The notes under the pieces: generated by a model
Databases searched by the model: none
The model's input: only the letters and a program-made list of their open reading frames with translations
Told to the model about the DNA's origin: nothing
From: Thinopyrum elongatum
Lineage: Eukaryota; Streptophyta; Magnoliopsida; Poales; Poaceae
Reading direction: 5' to 3'
Assembly: GCA_011799875.1 (NCBI GenBank)
Contig: CM022298.1
Coordinates: 726,918,181 to 726,982,180 of the forward strand
DNA length: 64,000 nt
Part shown: in pieces, positions 1-13,399 of the stretch
Numbering within the stretch: position 1 is the first letter of the stretch
Layout of the letters: each line of letters opens with the position of its first letter
Program-made: the position numbers and the translations under genes

Positions 1-763
1 GTATGTTACTTGCCCGAGCTTCTGTCGGATTTCATCACCTAGTTCATCTGTTACGGCAAAGTCTCTTTTACTCTTCCGTAATACTCATCCTGACACTAAC
101 TCATTGTCACTGCTTGCAGGCGTCTTAGATGTGTTTACCGGGAGAGGGCCAGGAAGCAGAATGATACCTCTCCGAAACTCGGAGTGAGCAATTCCAATCG
201 ACTCTATGCCAAACCCAACAAACACCTTCGGATATACCTATAGGCATCGTTATAACAACAAGTTAGTGTTGTTTTTTTTTTTTTTTTTTTTTTTCTTTTT
301 TTATCTTTTCTTTTTTTTTTTTTTTTTTTTTTTTGTTTTTTTTGTTTTTTTTCTTTTTTTTTTTTTTTGTTTAGTTTGATAGCACACAATCATTCCTCGG
401 TATCGTGGGAGTTGCATAATCTCATATTCGAAGGAATATGTATTGGACAGAAGAAACAATGCAATGAACTGAACGATCAATTGATTGCTAAACAGATGGG
501 TATGTCCATCACATCATTCTCCTAATGGATGTGATCCCTTTCATCAATGACAACCACATGTCTATGGTTAGGAAACTTAACCACTTTGATTAACGAAGCT
601 AGTCCTGTAAAGGCTTACTAGGACCGGTGTTGGTCTATGTGATCCACACATGTATCAAGTTCCGATTAATACAAATTCTAGCATGAGTAATAAACAGTTT
701 ATCATGATATAGGAATATAAAATACCAACTTTATTATTGCCTCTAGGGCATATGTCCCTTCAC
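1..763 (-). mobile_element. Angela/BARE-type Copia LTR, 5' part (left-arm mirror copy)
   Basis: Read on the minus strand from 763, the sequence starts TGAAGG, then ATATGCCCTAGAGGCAATAA, the hallmark start of Angela/WIS/BARE-type LTRs. It continues as the same LTR seen at 32,692 on the plus strand and is cut by the window edge. Compared with the right copy it has many one-base indels and an inserted T-run at 272-368. It carries no coding capacity. The family call rests on remembered Triticeae LTR sequence; the mirror relation is seen directly. Confidence 0.85.
272..368. repeat. Inserted poly-T tract inside the left LTR copy
   Basis: About 97 bases are almost pure T with scattered C, G and A. 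The mirrored right-arm LTR has only a short normal sequence at this point (near 33,087-33,097, around the CAAACGTCACAACG motif). The tract is absent from the better copy, so it is probably a base-calling or assembly insertion rather than an element poly-A tail. Confidence 0.75.
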
Positions 764-3200
764 ATACAATGTGTAAGGAAATTAAATCCGCAAATACTGA
801 ATAGTTGTGATGATTTACCTTGAGTGGTCATCCAGCAAGCCCTACTATCTTTGTGGGGCTCTAAACATGTTAAGAACTTAGCATAAACAATTAGACATGT
901 AATAATACTCCTCCGTCCGACATAACTGTCCTGAAATGTTGTATCTGACTTAAGTTTAGTTATAGAACATCAATTAGTAGGTGGCATAATGAAAATAGAC
1001 CTAAAGATCTTAAACCAATAGAATGTATTGCATGCCACAGAGCAAAACACAACTTAATTGTTGCAGGCTTAGCATATAAGATAAGATCCTTCATTGAATA
1101 TGGTCATGCTTCTTTCTGCGAAAACAATGTGGGTTCTGTCATACTTTTCTACACATGTCAGTAGTGAATTTTGCAAGAGATATGTTTCATTGAAAGCCTG
1201 AGTGTACACACTGAATTTGTCTTATATTATGAGATCTCCCTTAGTTACACCACAGTTGTGTTTTTTTCACCATAGAATTTTATGTCTACAAAATCGAAGA
1301 GATCACACAGCCAACAACTGAAGTAAGATGGTTACCTTTGAAACATTGCACTCAACACAGACACGTATATATATCGTATTTGAGTATGCATGAGTAAGCA
1401 AGCAGCAACAAACTGGAAGACATTGTAAACAGCAGGGTCTAAAGTCATTAAAAGAAGTACGACAAGAACATATCTATATGTGTCCTGTTACTCACAACCA
1501 CAAAAATTTTTGTCCATGCTATTAATAATCCGTCCAACCGTGTATTGAAGGTTGTGGTATTTAGTGAATTATGCATAATAACTTCTGGCTGCCTTAGAGG
1601 AAAACTTGATGCCACAAAAACAATTAAAATTCTGCATCTACACTATGAAGCCTCGCCGACTAAATCTATGAGGCCTCGAATCAATCTACTAAAAAGGTCC
1701 ATGTTGTAAAACACAAACAATGGAGACCAGCGTTAGCGAAAAGCTATTTTGCCTCTAAAATTTCTTCAATATAACTATCTGTAATGAAATAAAAGGTACT
1801 GTAAATACCACACAAAGTATAGTAACAATATCACAAAAACAAATTGGGCTGAGAGGCTAAAATCTGATAACAAACAATCCTCTGTAATCTATGTTCAATT
1901 CGTAATCTTTCAACATTAACCTCTTCACATATAGTAATACAAACCACTGCCCATTAATGGAGTTAGTACAGATGAAATAACAGAGGTTGAAGAAATAAGA
2001 AACACACAATTATATCACCATAAAAGAATTATACATCGATCATCCATTAGGGATCCAGATCATTTACAAGTTCTCAAAATAACTCAGAATAGTCGCGACA
2101 CTTGACAGTCAATACCACGCGCAGTCCATCTAAAACTACAGATACACCCCTGATTGTCACTGTACGGTTCATGATCGCTCACCGGAGAGGATTGTAGGCA
2201 GGCCAGCATCAGTTGCCAGGTGTACGTCAGACACCCGTGGGGTCGCGGCAGAGGAGGTCGCCACAGGGAAGGCACGGCCGCGCCGGCGATGCGGCAGAGG
2301 GGGTTAGGTCGCTGCCCGTCCAGCCCAATGCGCAGAGTGCACACGGGGTAAGGACGCGCCATCCAGAGGAGAGGGCGACGGGGGGCGTGATGTACGTATA
2401 CGAAGAGGGATACGCTGGAGACGCACGTCCGCAATGGACGCGACACGACACCGCACGCTGAAAACCGCTAGCCATGGGCTTGGGGTCGTGGACAAGCGTC
2501 GGAGGCCGGGAGTGGCGGAATCCAGGTGCATGGAGGAGGAATCATCGAGACAAGCTGTGAGCGTAGAGGTGCCGCTGGTGAATCGAGGGGGCGGATGGGT
2601 TTGCGTGCGCGCGAGGGTTTTGTAGTGATGGATGGAGAGAAGGGTCCTAGGGACGGATCGTGGTTTGTGGCGAGTCTAGCAGGTCGTAGAGCTGCGCAGG
2701 GTGAGAGGAGGGAGGCCAGCGTCAAGCGTTGTGGCAGGAGGGGTGCGGCGATGGTGGGGCGCAGTGTGTGGGCGACGATGGGGGAAGGGTAGGCGGCTGC
2801 AGATGAGGGAGAGGGGTCCGAGAGGAGGGGTTGGGTAGGTTTGTATACGCGGAACATTAGCCGCTTCGGCTTGGGCTGGGCTTACGGGCTGTACCTAGCC
2901 ATCATGACAGTTTTTGAGATAACATCAGCCGGATCCGTCATGGATTAACAGGTTTGTTTGTAGTGATATATCTTTCTCCAAACATCACGCCATACATCAT
3001 GGATGATCAAATTGCAAGACGGGCCGTATCGCACCGCAGCTATCGGAGGTTTTTACAGCATTCCGTTCGACCTGCAAATGTAATTAACCGGACGTTTTGC
3101 AAAAAACGGCGGGAATCAGAGGCCGGACTACACGCAATCTTTCCAAGTCAGAGTTTCCTTAAGCAATAGTGCAGAAGGCAAAATAGGACAAAACTCCTAT
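764..3200. other. Left-arm counterpart of 30,240-32,691
   Basis: This stretch mirrors the right arm: AT-rich DNA without a gene (about 1,020-2,040), then GC-rich gene-like sequence (about 2,150-2,870), then the TGTCATGAC..CCGTCATGG-type block (about 2,900-2,950). Open frames here on either strand are short, mutually overlapping and broken relative to the right arm. I assign no gene. See the right-arm entries for content. Confidence 0.6.
908..1020. mobile_element. Stowaway-type MITE fragment (left-arm copy)
   Basis: CTCCTCCGTCCG follows a TA dinucleotide at 906-907. This is a one-base-deleted form of the Stowaway terminus CTCCCTCCGTCCG present in the mirror copy near 32,543. Only one terminus is recognisable. 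Confidence 0.55.
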
Positions 3201-4120
3201 GGGTGTAACATCCTCATGTATTGTTAATCAATATGATGATGAATGAGATACAGAGTGTCCCAGTGCTCTATTTTCCTCGTTGTCATGTATTTGTGTTTCG
3301 AACAAAATGAGCTTCCGGCTGGTCCGTCCCCGTATGGCGTGTCGTCTCTTCTCCTCCCCGTCGGCTCGGGGACTGCTTTATATAGGAGCAGGGATAGTCG
3401 TTGGCATATGCGTGCGCAACACTTTTTAGATAGCCGTATCAAAACCAGCTACTAACGGAATGGATCACGGTTTTCTACCAGGGGAAAACAAGTATATGTG
3501 CAGCCAGCTAAGACACGGTGGCAGCCTTGGGCTATCACTTGCAACCATAGGTAGACTCGAAAGGGCAATTCATGTACTTCGTTCTGTACAGATACAATAG
3601 CAATATTTTTAAGAACTTAGACAGGCATCCATGCGAATTGGCGCATGCATTTTGTTACTTAATGGCAAATGCTCGCTCATGTACTTTCAGTAACGTTCAT
3701 CTTCCACGGCCTCTTGTTGCATTGATATTTGTTGCTAAGACATAAGATTGTCAGTATTAATTCCCTTGCCAATATATTTGGCACACTCACTTTTGTTTTG
3801 AACTCAGTCACCGTATTGTGTCCCGATCATACCCAGTATGGAAGAGCTATGTCAACATCCGGCCTGAGTACACTCCCTCATTTCTTCTGAAATTTTTCGG
3901 CAGTGCGTGGAGACCCACACATCTTCTTACCCCCACTATTATGTACGCCCTTTAATCTTTTGTCAGGAAGATTGCATAACCCCGATCTTATACTCATTTT
4001 TTCTGTCTTCTTATATCCGCGCTTATATTTTCATCTTGTGTTTATGCGGTCCTAGCAATCCGCTCGGCCGAACAACACAAATTATCTTTATCGTGCTACA
4101 ATAATCTTCGTTAATAGCAA
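3201..4120. other. Left-arm counterpart of 29,519-30,240
   Basis: Mirrors the promoter-like block of the right arm, including TTTATATA at about 3,377-3,384 and the GCGTGG.GACCCACACATC motif near 3,905. Agreement with the right arm decays towards 4,120, where low-complexity sequence starts. No coding region is supported. Confidence 0.5.
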
Positions 4121-4641
4121 TATTCCCCCCCCGTGCTCCGGCCGGCCCGGACCCCCCGAGCCAGGCGCCCCGCGCCATCTGGCGTTACCACCCACGACCA
4201 CCCCAAGGGCTTGTTAACAACACATACGATCACACCTTCATCACGCCTTCCGGCCGCCGGTCCCTCCCCGCACCGGCCGCCACCCCAGCTATACCCCCGG
4301 ATACACACCGCTGCCCTCCCATCTCCACCATTTCCTTCCCCAAACACCCCAAAACGATAGACTCAAGAAAAACCTGACTGGAGATGAATTCCCCCCCACT
4401 ACTCCATTGATCACACCCCCCTCTCCGCAGTGACAAACCCGAGGACAGTAAACGCAAAGACTGAAACACGCAGTTCGGTCACAATAGGAACCCCATTTTT
4501 GCCTCCGCTTCCATTTTCTTTCCTCCCCCAAACTCTCACCACGCACCCCCCCCCAATTCTTTATCTCTCCCTCGTTCTATATAAAAAACAAAACAAAAGA
4601 ACAAAAAAAAAAAATAAAAAAAATCAAAAAAATAAAAAGAA

Positions 4642-4714
<73 letters not shown>

Positions 4715-4787
4715 AAAAAAAGAAAAAAAAAAGAAAAGAAAAAAAAGAAAAAAAAGAAAAACAAAAAAAAAAGAAAAAAAAAAAAAG

Positions 4788-4850
<63 letters not shown>

Positions 4851-4902
4851 AAAAGAAAAAAAAAAAAAAAATAAAAAAAAAAAAAACCCCCCCCCCCCCC
4901 CC

Positions 4903-4987
<85 letters not shown>
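4121..4987. repeat. Low-complexity block: C-rich, then poly-A, then poly-C
   Basis: A C-rich segment (4,121-4,590) without recognisable content passes into about 290 bases of nearly pure A (about 4,590-4,886) and about 100 bases of C with two A interruptions (4,887-4,987). The mirrored position in the right arm is a plain run of 44 G (29,475-29,518), and both flanks match the right arm. The Phe-rich and Gly-rich frames here are translations of homopolymer, not genes. It is most likely a failed read through a G/C homopolymer. Confidence 0.85.
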
Positions 4988-4988
<1 letters not shown>

Positions 4989-7900
4989 CCGAGGTAGTTC
5001 ATGGCGAAGCAGCAGGACTATGCTCGGCGAAATAACTCATGGACCATCGAATGATTTTGATTGCTCTTTTCTTTTGAGGGATCCAAACTTGAGCGACGTA
5101 AGCCGCCAAAAGCTAGCAATGAAATCCTTGAACCGTAAGCTAGGTTTCGAACAGGGACGTACATGCACTAATGAACCAGACCGAAGTGCCCTAGATAGGA
5201 AAAAGTGATGGTAGGAAACAATCCGGCCTAGCAGGAGCAGGAAGGAGTCTCTTGTACGACCTGGCTCTTATATAACTGAGCAAGTTATCCTCCCAAGCTT
5301 CTGATTTTCCCAGTCGCCAAACAAACAATCGTCCTCAGGATAAACCTTGCCGTTTAATTCCGGAAAAAGATGCTTCAAAGCATCGAGTGGCTCATAGAGG
5401 CGAGCGCAGTGGTTCGCGGCGACACAGGTATCAGATCAAAGAGTCCAAGAACTCCGGGGAATGAGTTCCAGTGAAGTACTGGGTTGGCAGGGAGACTGGG
5501 TTATATGAGCATCTCGCACGACAAGCCACATAACCAACAGAGCAGATCAAGGCGAGCAAAAAACGGCAGCAAAACTATAAACACAAGTGTTCTGTGAAGC
5601 CAATAAGGCCGGCGGAGTCGTCTTCAAGGATCATGTCTGCCATTGGTAGCATGTCTATCACTCGTATAAATGTACGCACAGATAGCATGGTTATAATTCA
5701 GGAATTGATGCTCACTTCTGTACATCGATCAGATCATACCATTGGTATGTGGTAAGAAGTGTGGCGGAAGCTCATGCCAACTTTAGGAAGATCAGCGAGG
5801 ATGCCAGGATATTTTATAAATAATTGCCAAATAGTGTATAGCATGAATCATCATTATTATTCACATAGGGAATATTTTGTGTACTCCAATGCGACAGTGG
5901 TGCCACAATGGATTTTTTTTTTTATGGAATAAAAAAAAAGTCCATTGCAACCCAAACATGTGTTGGGTCCGCGGGGATATCGGGATTCTACTGACGACCA
6001 AATTTAGTTGATGCCGGCAATTGCTACCTTGACACACTTGATCCCCGGCCCCTCAATCGAAAGATGAAATTTTATCAAGTTGTGCGACGTTGAGAAACTA
6101 CGGTTGCCAGCCACTGAACTTAAAGGATGATTTCCTTTGAAATTGCACTGGCTTAAATTTTTTATCAAGAGTGATGCTGCGATCGAGAACTAGCTGTGGC
6201 CCAACCATCAGACTTGAAGGGTTTCACCAGATCAACACTAGTCGCACTGCCGTGCTCACTGATCCCATAAAATACCAAAGTGTCGATGTACCAGAATGGA
6301 CAAGTAGCGCACTACAACAATACTGAGGTCAGATATCATCGACGACGGGATGGATAGACTGGGGGTGATGGTTGCCCCCAAGAGCCATTGCAATGGGGAA
6401 AAGGGAGGCACGATGCCTCCAGTTGGGGCCGCACTGCTGGTGGTAGAACTTGAGGCGTCGGAATGTCATTGACAAGTTAGTTTTATTTTGTGGTAGGAAA
6501 TATTGTCTCATGGGGCGAGCTCGAGGAGCAGAGAGCAGACAACATGGCTATTGTTTCGGTGGTGCCACAATATAAAGGCTCAGATCACATAGTTGCAGTT
6601 AGAGGTTCAGAAACAGAGGACAGCTCACATGAAGGGCTGCTGCTAAAGGATCTGACAACCCACTTCTTTCTAGCCATAGAGGGCGTGTAATAAAGGTGAC
6701 CAATTTTCAGGGAGCGCACTGGAAAATACATTTCATGACCATGAAAGAATAAGCAGCTGCAAAATCTCGGGGACTTTGGACAGACGACTGGGCTTTTCGA
6801 AAACCATATGAGTTTTACATGACTTTTGTCTAGGTGCCTCGGGAAGGAAGAATTATGGTCTACGCACACCTTGTTGAATGCCTCAGATTATCATTTCTTA
6901 GCCGAAAACGCCTTATGAATGTCTGTCATTTTTCTTGTTTGAAACTTCATCGGAAAAAGAAGTGTACTTTGAATGCCATGGAACTGGAGTCTGAGATCTT
7001 ACCACCGTTTTGTGCGAGCAAATGCCAAGCAACTTTTGTTCTCTAAACTTATGTTCCGGCTGGAACACGCGCATCAGTCGGGTGGTCCACTCATAGCTTA
7101 ATGCCCTTAGGAGCAGTCTCTGTATGTGGAGAGGATCCATTTACATATTGTTTTTGATAAGGGGAATTAAGGAAGTATAGAAGGGAATCATGGAACAGCC
7201 AGGAAAGGCATGTGGTCCTTGCTTGAGTGGTAATGCACCAGATGGTAACAAGTAAGCTGGCTCTTGTAGCTGTGGTAAAAGTCGGGACAGAAGGACAAAT
7301 CCCCAGCTAAAGAAGACATGTACCACACCAAGGGAGAAATTCTGATGTTCTGAGGGTGCTTGGTCAGAGACAATTTAATGTTGTTCTCCAAACCCCACAT
7401 CAGTACAGGGAAGAGTGAAAATTGTAGTTGCAATAGCTAGAGGAGATAGGCATTCATAACTCCACAGGGAAATGTAACGTTCGCCAGGCTCCTGTAATTA
7501 GAAGAACTACAATGGACACAAAATAACACTAACAGTCTGTTAGTGGATAGTAGGCCGACGATAAGAACACAAGCTTACCATGCCCTGTAGGGTATGCGCC
7601 GGGCCCAGAACGCGGCGGTGGCTGACACCCCCGGCGAGCAGCACACGTCCTCAGTTCGCTGCTCTCTGCATCCTGGGGAGCAACGCGCAGTTTCTCGCCA
7701 TCGCAGTCGCAATGACCAAGGGCGCTTGGGACCTGGTTTCCCAAGGCTTAACGGTGGGGCGGCATGGCGAGGAGGGGGAGGAGCTGAGGTAGAGATGGGG
7801 GAATGAGGATGAAAGGCCGGCCGGAGCTGATATTGGCGGCGTTGGTGGTGTTTGGCTTTGAGTGGAGGGGACTGGAGAGAGAGCTGCCCCAATGAACAGA

Positions 7901-8841
7901 GGACGCTCTTTTTTTTGAGAGAGAGGTCGGGGATGGGGAATGGACTCAGACCAGACCCAGGCCTAATTTATTCTGGCCCTTTTTCAATGGTAAAACTGAC
8001 CGAGCACACCATGCTTGCCTTGCTGTTTGTATGTATATGCACGATAACTTCTGTTTATCAGGTAACATATTGAGACGAAATTGGGTAATGCCCACATAAA
8101 GTTAGAATTGATTCGGGCAATCAGGGCCACGATGCAGCAGAAACGTTGATTTGGTAAAACAGTTTACGCAGTTAATAAAATAAACGATGATCTTGGCCTG
8201 TTACGAGGGAAAAGTACGCATATAATTGTGAAGTATGCCAAACACGGGCTGACACAACGGATTTATTTTTTTTGCGGGCCAATAAATTTGTTTGTATGTG
8301 CGAATATCCATGCTATAATTTAATATACATCATGCCAGGATGAATAGATCAACACTAGAATGGAGGACATGCCCAGATCCACAGGCTATAAAAAAAAAAT
8401 GCTTTTATTCATTCCAACTGCGACCAAATGCAATGTGGTGCCAACCAGTGGTAAACGCCTTTTGATTGCCAGGAAATCGTGCCACTGGCGTAAATGTTGT
8501 TTTTTATCAAGTGTTAGCGACCGTAATACGTCGGGCCAGCCATCAGACTTGAAGGGTTTCATAGATTCAGCGCTGGCCGCCACTGGCAATGGTCACTGCT
8601 CCCATATAATATGAGTGTGATGTAGGTAAGCTCACTTCAAATGTAGTGGAAAGGTGTCGGGAATAGCGTCAAAAACCTGTAAGGAAACCAGGGGATGGTG
8701 TGGCCCCCGGTGTCATTGTGGTGTGTTATCGGGCAGTAATGCACCACAGATGAGCATAGTTGGTATAGAATTAGCTAGGCATCGGATGTGCGTACTATGA
8801 TGGGCCGGGGGACGGTATTGCCACGGGGTGTCATTTTTGGT
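4988..8841. other. Left-arm counterpart of 25,609-29,474
   Basis: Mirror image of the right-arm stretch with the two direct repeats (here about 5,850-6,330 and 8,280-8,800) and the exon-like segment (here on the minus strand, about 7,575-7,720). A frame at 6,490-6,690 on the plus strand reads through the mirror of about 27,750-27,960, but I do not recognise it and it is not open in the right arm. Indels break every longer frame. No gene is called here. Confidence 0.5.
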
Positions 8842-9420
8842 CACTAGTAGAAAAAAAGGCCCATGTTGGTCCCGGTTCAGAGGCCCATTGTCCCGGTTAC
8901 TGGAACCGGCAAGATAAGGGTCGGGAATAAAGCCCAACACCTTTAGTCCCGGTTCGCTACGAAAGCCGGGACAGATGTGGCTCCACTGGCACATTGGCGG
9001 CGAAGGCCCAGGCAGGAGGGCCTTTAGTCCCGGTGGTAACACCAACCGGGACCAGGCTCCAGCGTCAGCAGCTCGGAGCTGGGGTGGGTTTTGTTTTTCT
9101 TAAAGAGGGGGGGGGTGTTGGGTTTTGTAGGGTTAATTTAGGGGTTTCTATATTGTGTCAGCTAGCTAATAGAAGAAGGTCCTCTTTATCTCCGTGCTGG
9201 TGGACATACGTACATATACGTTATAGAGAGGAACCGACACGCAGGTAAGCAAATGAAGGAAACTTAAGGACACAGATACGTCATGAAACATATACAAAGA
9301 GAAGTGATCGACCTTCCTCTTCTCCGGAGGATTGGTTCGACCAACAAGGTTTTCAATATATCTATCCGACGCTACTAGCTACATATATACAATATTAAGA
9401 TTCCTTAACTTCAATCCCAT

Positions 9421-12400
9421 AAACATCTGATGTCAAGTTCCACATGTATTCTCCGGTGGATTTGATGACGGGCAAGAAAGAATCACTGTCAATTCCATCT
9501 TGAATTGCTTTTATGCATCTTATGGTGGTAGTTCATCCCGATGGGCCAAAATCTAATTTGAAGAAGTTAGGGGTCAATACCATGATATATGAATGAAACT
9601 CAACACAAATGATGGTAATAAATATAAAGTGTGAAAATTGTTGCTTACGCACTTCATATTGTTTTTCGAGGTAGACCCCTGTAGAGGTCGTGCCGTTGTA
9701 GATGTACTCGCAAACGTATAGTACTCCACAAAAATTATTCCCTCCTTCGCCCCCCGACAACACTTTTATGAGAAATAGAGGTCAATCAAACTGCAAATCA
9801 AGCATTATAAATGGTTATTGATTGGAAACTAGCTAAGAACTAAGTGGAGAGTGCGCGGAACTAGTAATAGTACTTACTTTCGGAGTGTGTAAATTGCAGC
9901 TCCCCGGCAGTCTTGAGCTCTGCGGTTGAAACACTTTCCAAACCCTGCGAGGATACTAAGAAAATAATACTTGATATTAGGAAATGAACAAGTTTGCCTA
10001 TATGTGGATAATGATCGATTGAACTTACTTCGAGCATTTCAGTCATGGCCAACATCTCTTGGGATCTTTTCGTTTGAGCTAAGACGGGTTACTAGTTCGT
10101 GTCAAGGCTAATCTCTAGGAGAATAAAGTGGGAAGCGCGCACGCATGCCTAACTCATCAATACATTACGTATAACCTCCGTAATAATGGAAACGAATATG
10201 ACAGAGACAAGACACTCACGCTGAAGTGGGTAAGGAAAGAGTATTTATCTTTGTTTTGATTTTTAAGCACGATTGTTAGCAAGTGTGGCCTCGGTTTCTT
10301 TCGCATTATATTTACCGTCCATTCATCTATGAAGATTTGGTTAATGACCCAATATCATTAGATTGTGGCATTTCTGGGCATTCGACGATCTCTCAATTTG
10401 CATTAATATGTGAGGTAATTATATATACAGCAATGAAATAGCGAAGCTATATATAGAGAGCCTAATACAGAAAGTAATACTTACAGACAAGTAGCAAGTG
10501 ATGATTATTTCATCGAGTCCTTTGATTGAAAATGGAAAGAACTCCTTCAATGAAACGACAACAGATCAATTCCAACGAGGTCGGTGCTCCTCTTTAACTA
10601 GCTCGGGCAAAGACTATAGCTTCCACAGCACTGCAGGTCCATGTTACCAATTATGGAATCTGTGACATTCATCGTTGTTAGAGGAGGATCCACCAGGTCT
10701 GACGAGAGGCTTCCTTGTACCGGTATTGTGGGTCCCCTCAATTTATCAAAATGTGCATCGTCGGGGCAGGTAATCACCAGGATGGTACGGGCAGCATCCC
10801 ACGGCAGATTTTGCGACGATTATCGCTAGACACCTTGAGCGGGGGGACGATTTGGTTTGCTGTTCGACGAAGCGGGGAATTTGTTCTCCAACGTCTCGTC
10901 TTGTAACCTTCTTGTCACTTGAAGAGTTCCCGACCAGGGCGCCCTTCCACTGACTCTTTTAAGAGCACGACATGGTTTGTCATCGGCGGAGGGCGGTGGT
11001 GGTCGCTTCAGGTTCTTGAAAGTGCGCTTTCAATTCACCAGGATCTATCTTCTCATCCAGAGGGTGGATTTTCTTTGCAAAAAAGTCCTTCACTGGGCTT
11101 GACGATCTCCTATCGTTTTCCCGTCCGGTCATCTGTATGGTAATTCTCTAGAGGCTTTGAGAGATAGAAACCACGAATATGTTATGTGCCCCCGCCTCTG
11201 GCTGTACTGCTAGACGCCGGAGCAGCCGGAGCGGGCTGACGGTGTTTCTTTTGCTTAGCAGGCGGCGAAGGAGGCGGAAGTGATACGACGCAGCAGGAGC
11301 AGCCGGAGCGGCGGGGGCTGGTGTCTTCCGTGTTGCTGACAGGCGGCGAAGGAGGCGGGCTGCCGGGACGCGCCGGGCAAGCGGAAGAAGGAGGCGGAGT
11401 GCCCCACGCGCCGGAGTAGCCGGAGAAGGAGGCGGACATGCATTGATCACTCCCGGAGGCAGGAGGAGTCGCAGTGCACCTGACTCAGCCGAAGGGAGGA
11501 GGAGGGCCGTCACAGTTTGGAAGGTTGATGAGTCCTTCCGCCAATGACATTGGAGTCTTCAGAGCAAGACCACAGATGGAGGTCTCCCCTTCACGGTAGG
11601 GTGGTTCAAGCCGAGCTCTTCAAAATCCCTCCTCGTTATTTCATCGACCATTCACAACAGCAAGCATAGCCTTGTGGAATCGGAAGAGCAGTGAAAAGTT
11701 GCGTCGGGTTGAGGAGTGCAACGAGCCGGGGTGAAACAGCGGTGACTTTGAGGTGCTGCCATTGCTGTCATAGGTGGCAATCCATTGCAGCCTCCGTGAT
11801 AGCAGCCACGGGGTTTAGCTGGGCCGTGAAGTCAGGCTGACTGAAGGAGCTCGGTTGAAGCCACGCTGCTTCTCCGCTGAGATGGGGGTGTTTGGGGTAG
11901 CTCGCGAGCGTACTGGACTCTGAACAGTAGTGCTTGTTCCTCTGGCGTGTACCCTTGGCATCAGCTTCACCAGTTCGGTCTTGCTTCCACTTTCTTCCTC
12001 CTCTCCGGGTTTGTAACCGACTGACGCCGGGAAACGCAACCTTCCACGCAAACGGATAGCCTGGGTGACACGGTTCGTCCAGGTGCTCAGGATTCCCGAG
12101 GGCAGGTGGTGAGCTCGTCGAGGTCTCTGTCGGGGAACGAAACGTCCCTTGCTGCGCTACGGCGATCTATACTTCTAAAAGCTCTTGATGGGTATTTCAA
12201 GTTGCTCCTTGTCAACGGCACTGCTTGTTTCAAGGGTCCAAGGTTCCCCTACCCCGAAGAAACAAGTACTTGAACGGCTGGCCAGAGTTCATGTCTTGGT
12301 CGACCCCTTTATAGCAGGTCCTTCTTAGCCTTGGTCCACAACGGCCGGCTTTGATGGTTAGCCATCGACCCGTGCGATGGTGATGCTCCTCTTTGCAGGC

Positions 12401-13300
12401 ATTTTTCTTGTTTGTCGACTGACATTCTTCTTACCTTCTCCGAGTGTCTGTGGGCCAAAATGCGGGCAGTGATCCTATCTTCTTCAAATCAGGCCGGTGA
12501 ATTATGGCAGTCTTCCCTTTGTACGACAAAAACGTTGATGTCAACTCAGTCCTTCCACCTCATGAAAGATCTGCCACTCTTCTAAGAGCATGAGCCTGAC
12601 CAAGGCGCATAACATAGCTTAACGGATCCTCCTCTGGCGGTATGAGTGTGAAATTTGCCTTCAGCGCGGGGTCACAAAGATCTCTTCTCGTCAGTCGTTT
12701 AACCAAAAGACACTTGAGGGTCTTGCTCTTAGGCGCTATTCAATTGGTGGATGCTGATCGGGATCCAATGTCCCTGAACAGAACCCCGCAATGAGCCAGA
12801 AGAAAGAAATATGCTCCTTGGCTCGGCTGGGTTCATCGGATTGGCCATCAGCCCGTCTGTTGGTGATCGTGAAACCTTTACATCCTGTGGCGCAACCTTT
12901 TTCGTTGGGCCTCGTGTTACCGAAGGTGTTGGGCTCGACAGAGGGCTAGAAAAGAAGAAAGACAGAGAGGTTAATATGTGACATACTTAAAACAATTAAT
13001 GAATCAATTAGCTACTCAGACCGGTCTAATTAAGATAATATACCAGGCCGGACTTGCAAAATATCCTCTCACGTTCGCTCACGGAGCAGTCATCATGGTC
13101 TTCCTTCTTCCAACCGGCATTCCGTCACCCGGGCCATATAATCATGTCCTTCCACCTCCATTGTTTCGATCACCGTGACCTGCTTCACCCTCTCTTCCCA
13201 GACCATGGTGTTTGAGAAACGACAAAGAACAGCCCCTCCGCCGAGGATTAGTCCCCCAACAAATGTTCTGCTTTCGATGTCATCGGTGCTCCATAGTTTC
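9421..13300 (-). pseudogene. CACTA ULP1-protease gene, degraded mirror copy
   Basis: This is the reverse-strand counterpart of the gene at 21,199-25,034. Recognisable pieces include the catalytic-Cys block GGNNFCG..YVCEYIYN near 9,690-9,745, the proline-rich linker (about 11,170-11,510) and the first coding exon (about 13,040-13,300). Frames are interrupted every few tens of codons; no open stretch here approaches the 203-248 residues seen in the right copy. The differences are mainly single-base indels, so this is better read as a noisy duplicate than as an independently evolved pseudogene. Confidence 0.75.
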
Positions 13301-13399
13301 TGCAATATTAAAACCTGGCAAGTTATATACAAAACATGACAGATGGATATATTAGTGCAAACGTTAGACCTATCTAGCTCGACGCTTTACGGTTTGGTG

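Noticed and set aside
4536..5002. Long minus-strand frames of Phe and Gly
   Set aside because: They are translations of poly-A and poly-C runs and have no mirror in the right arm.
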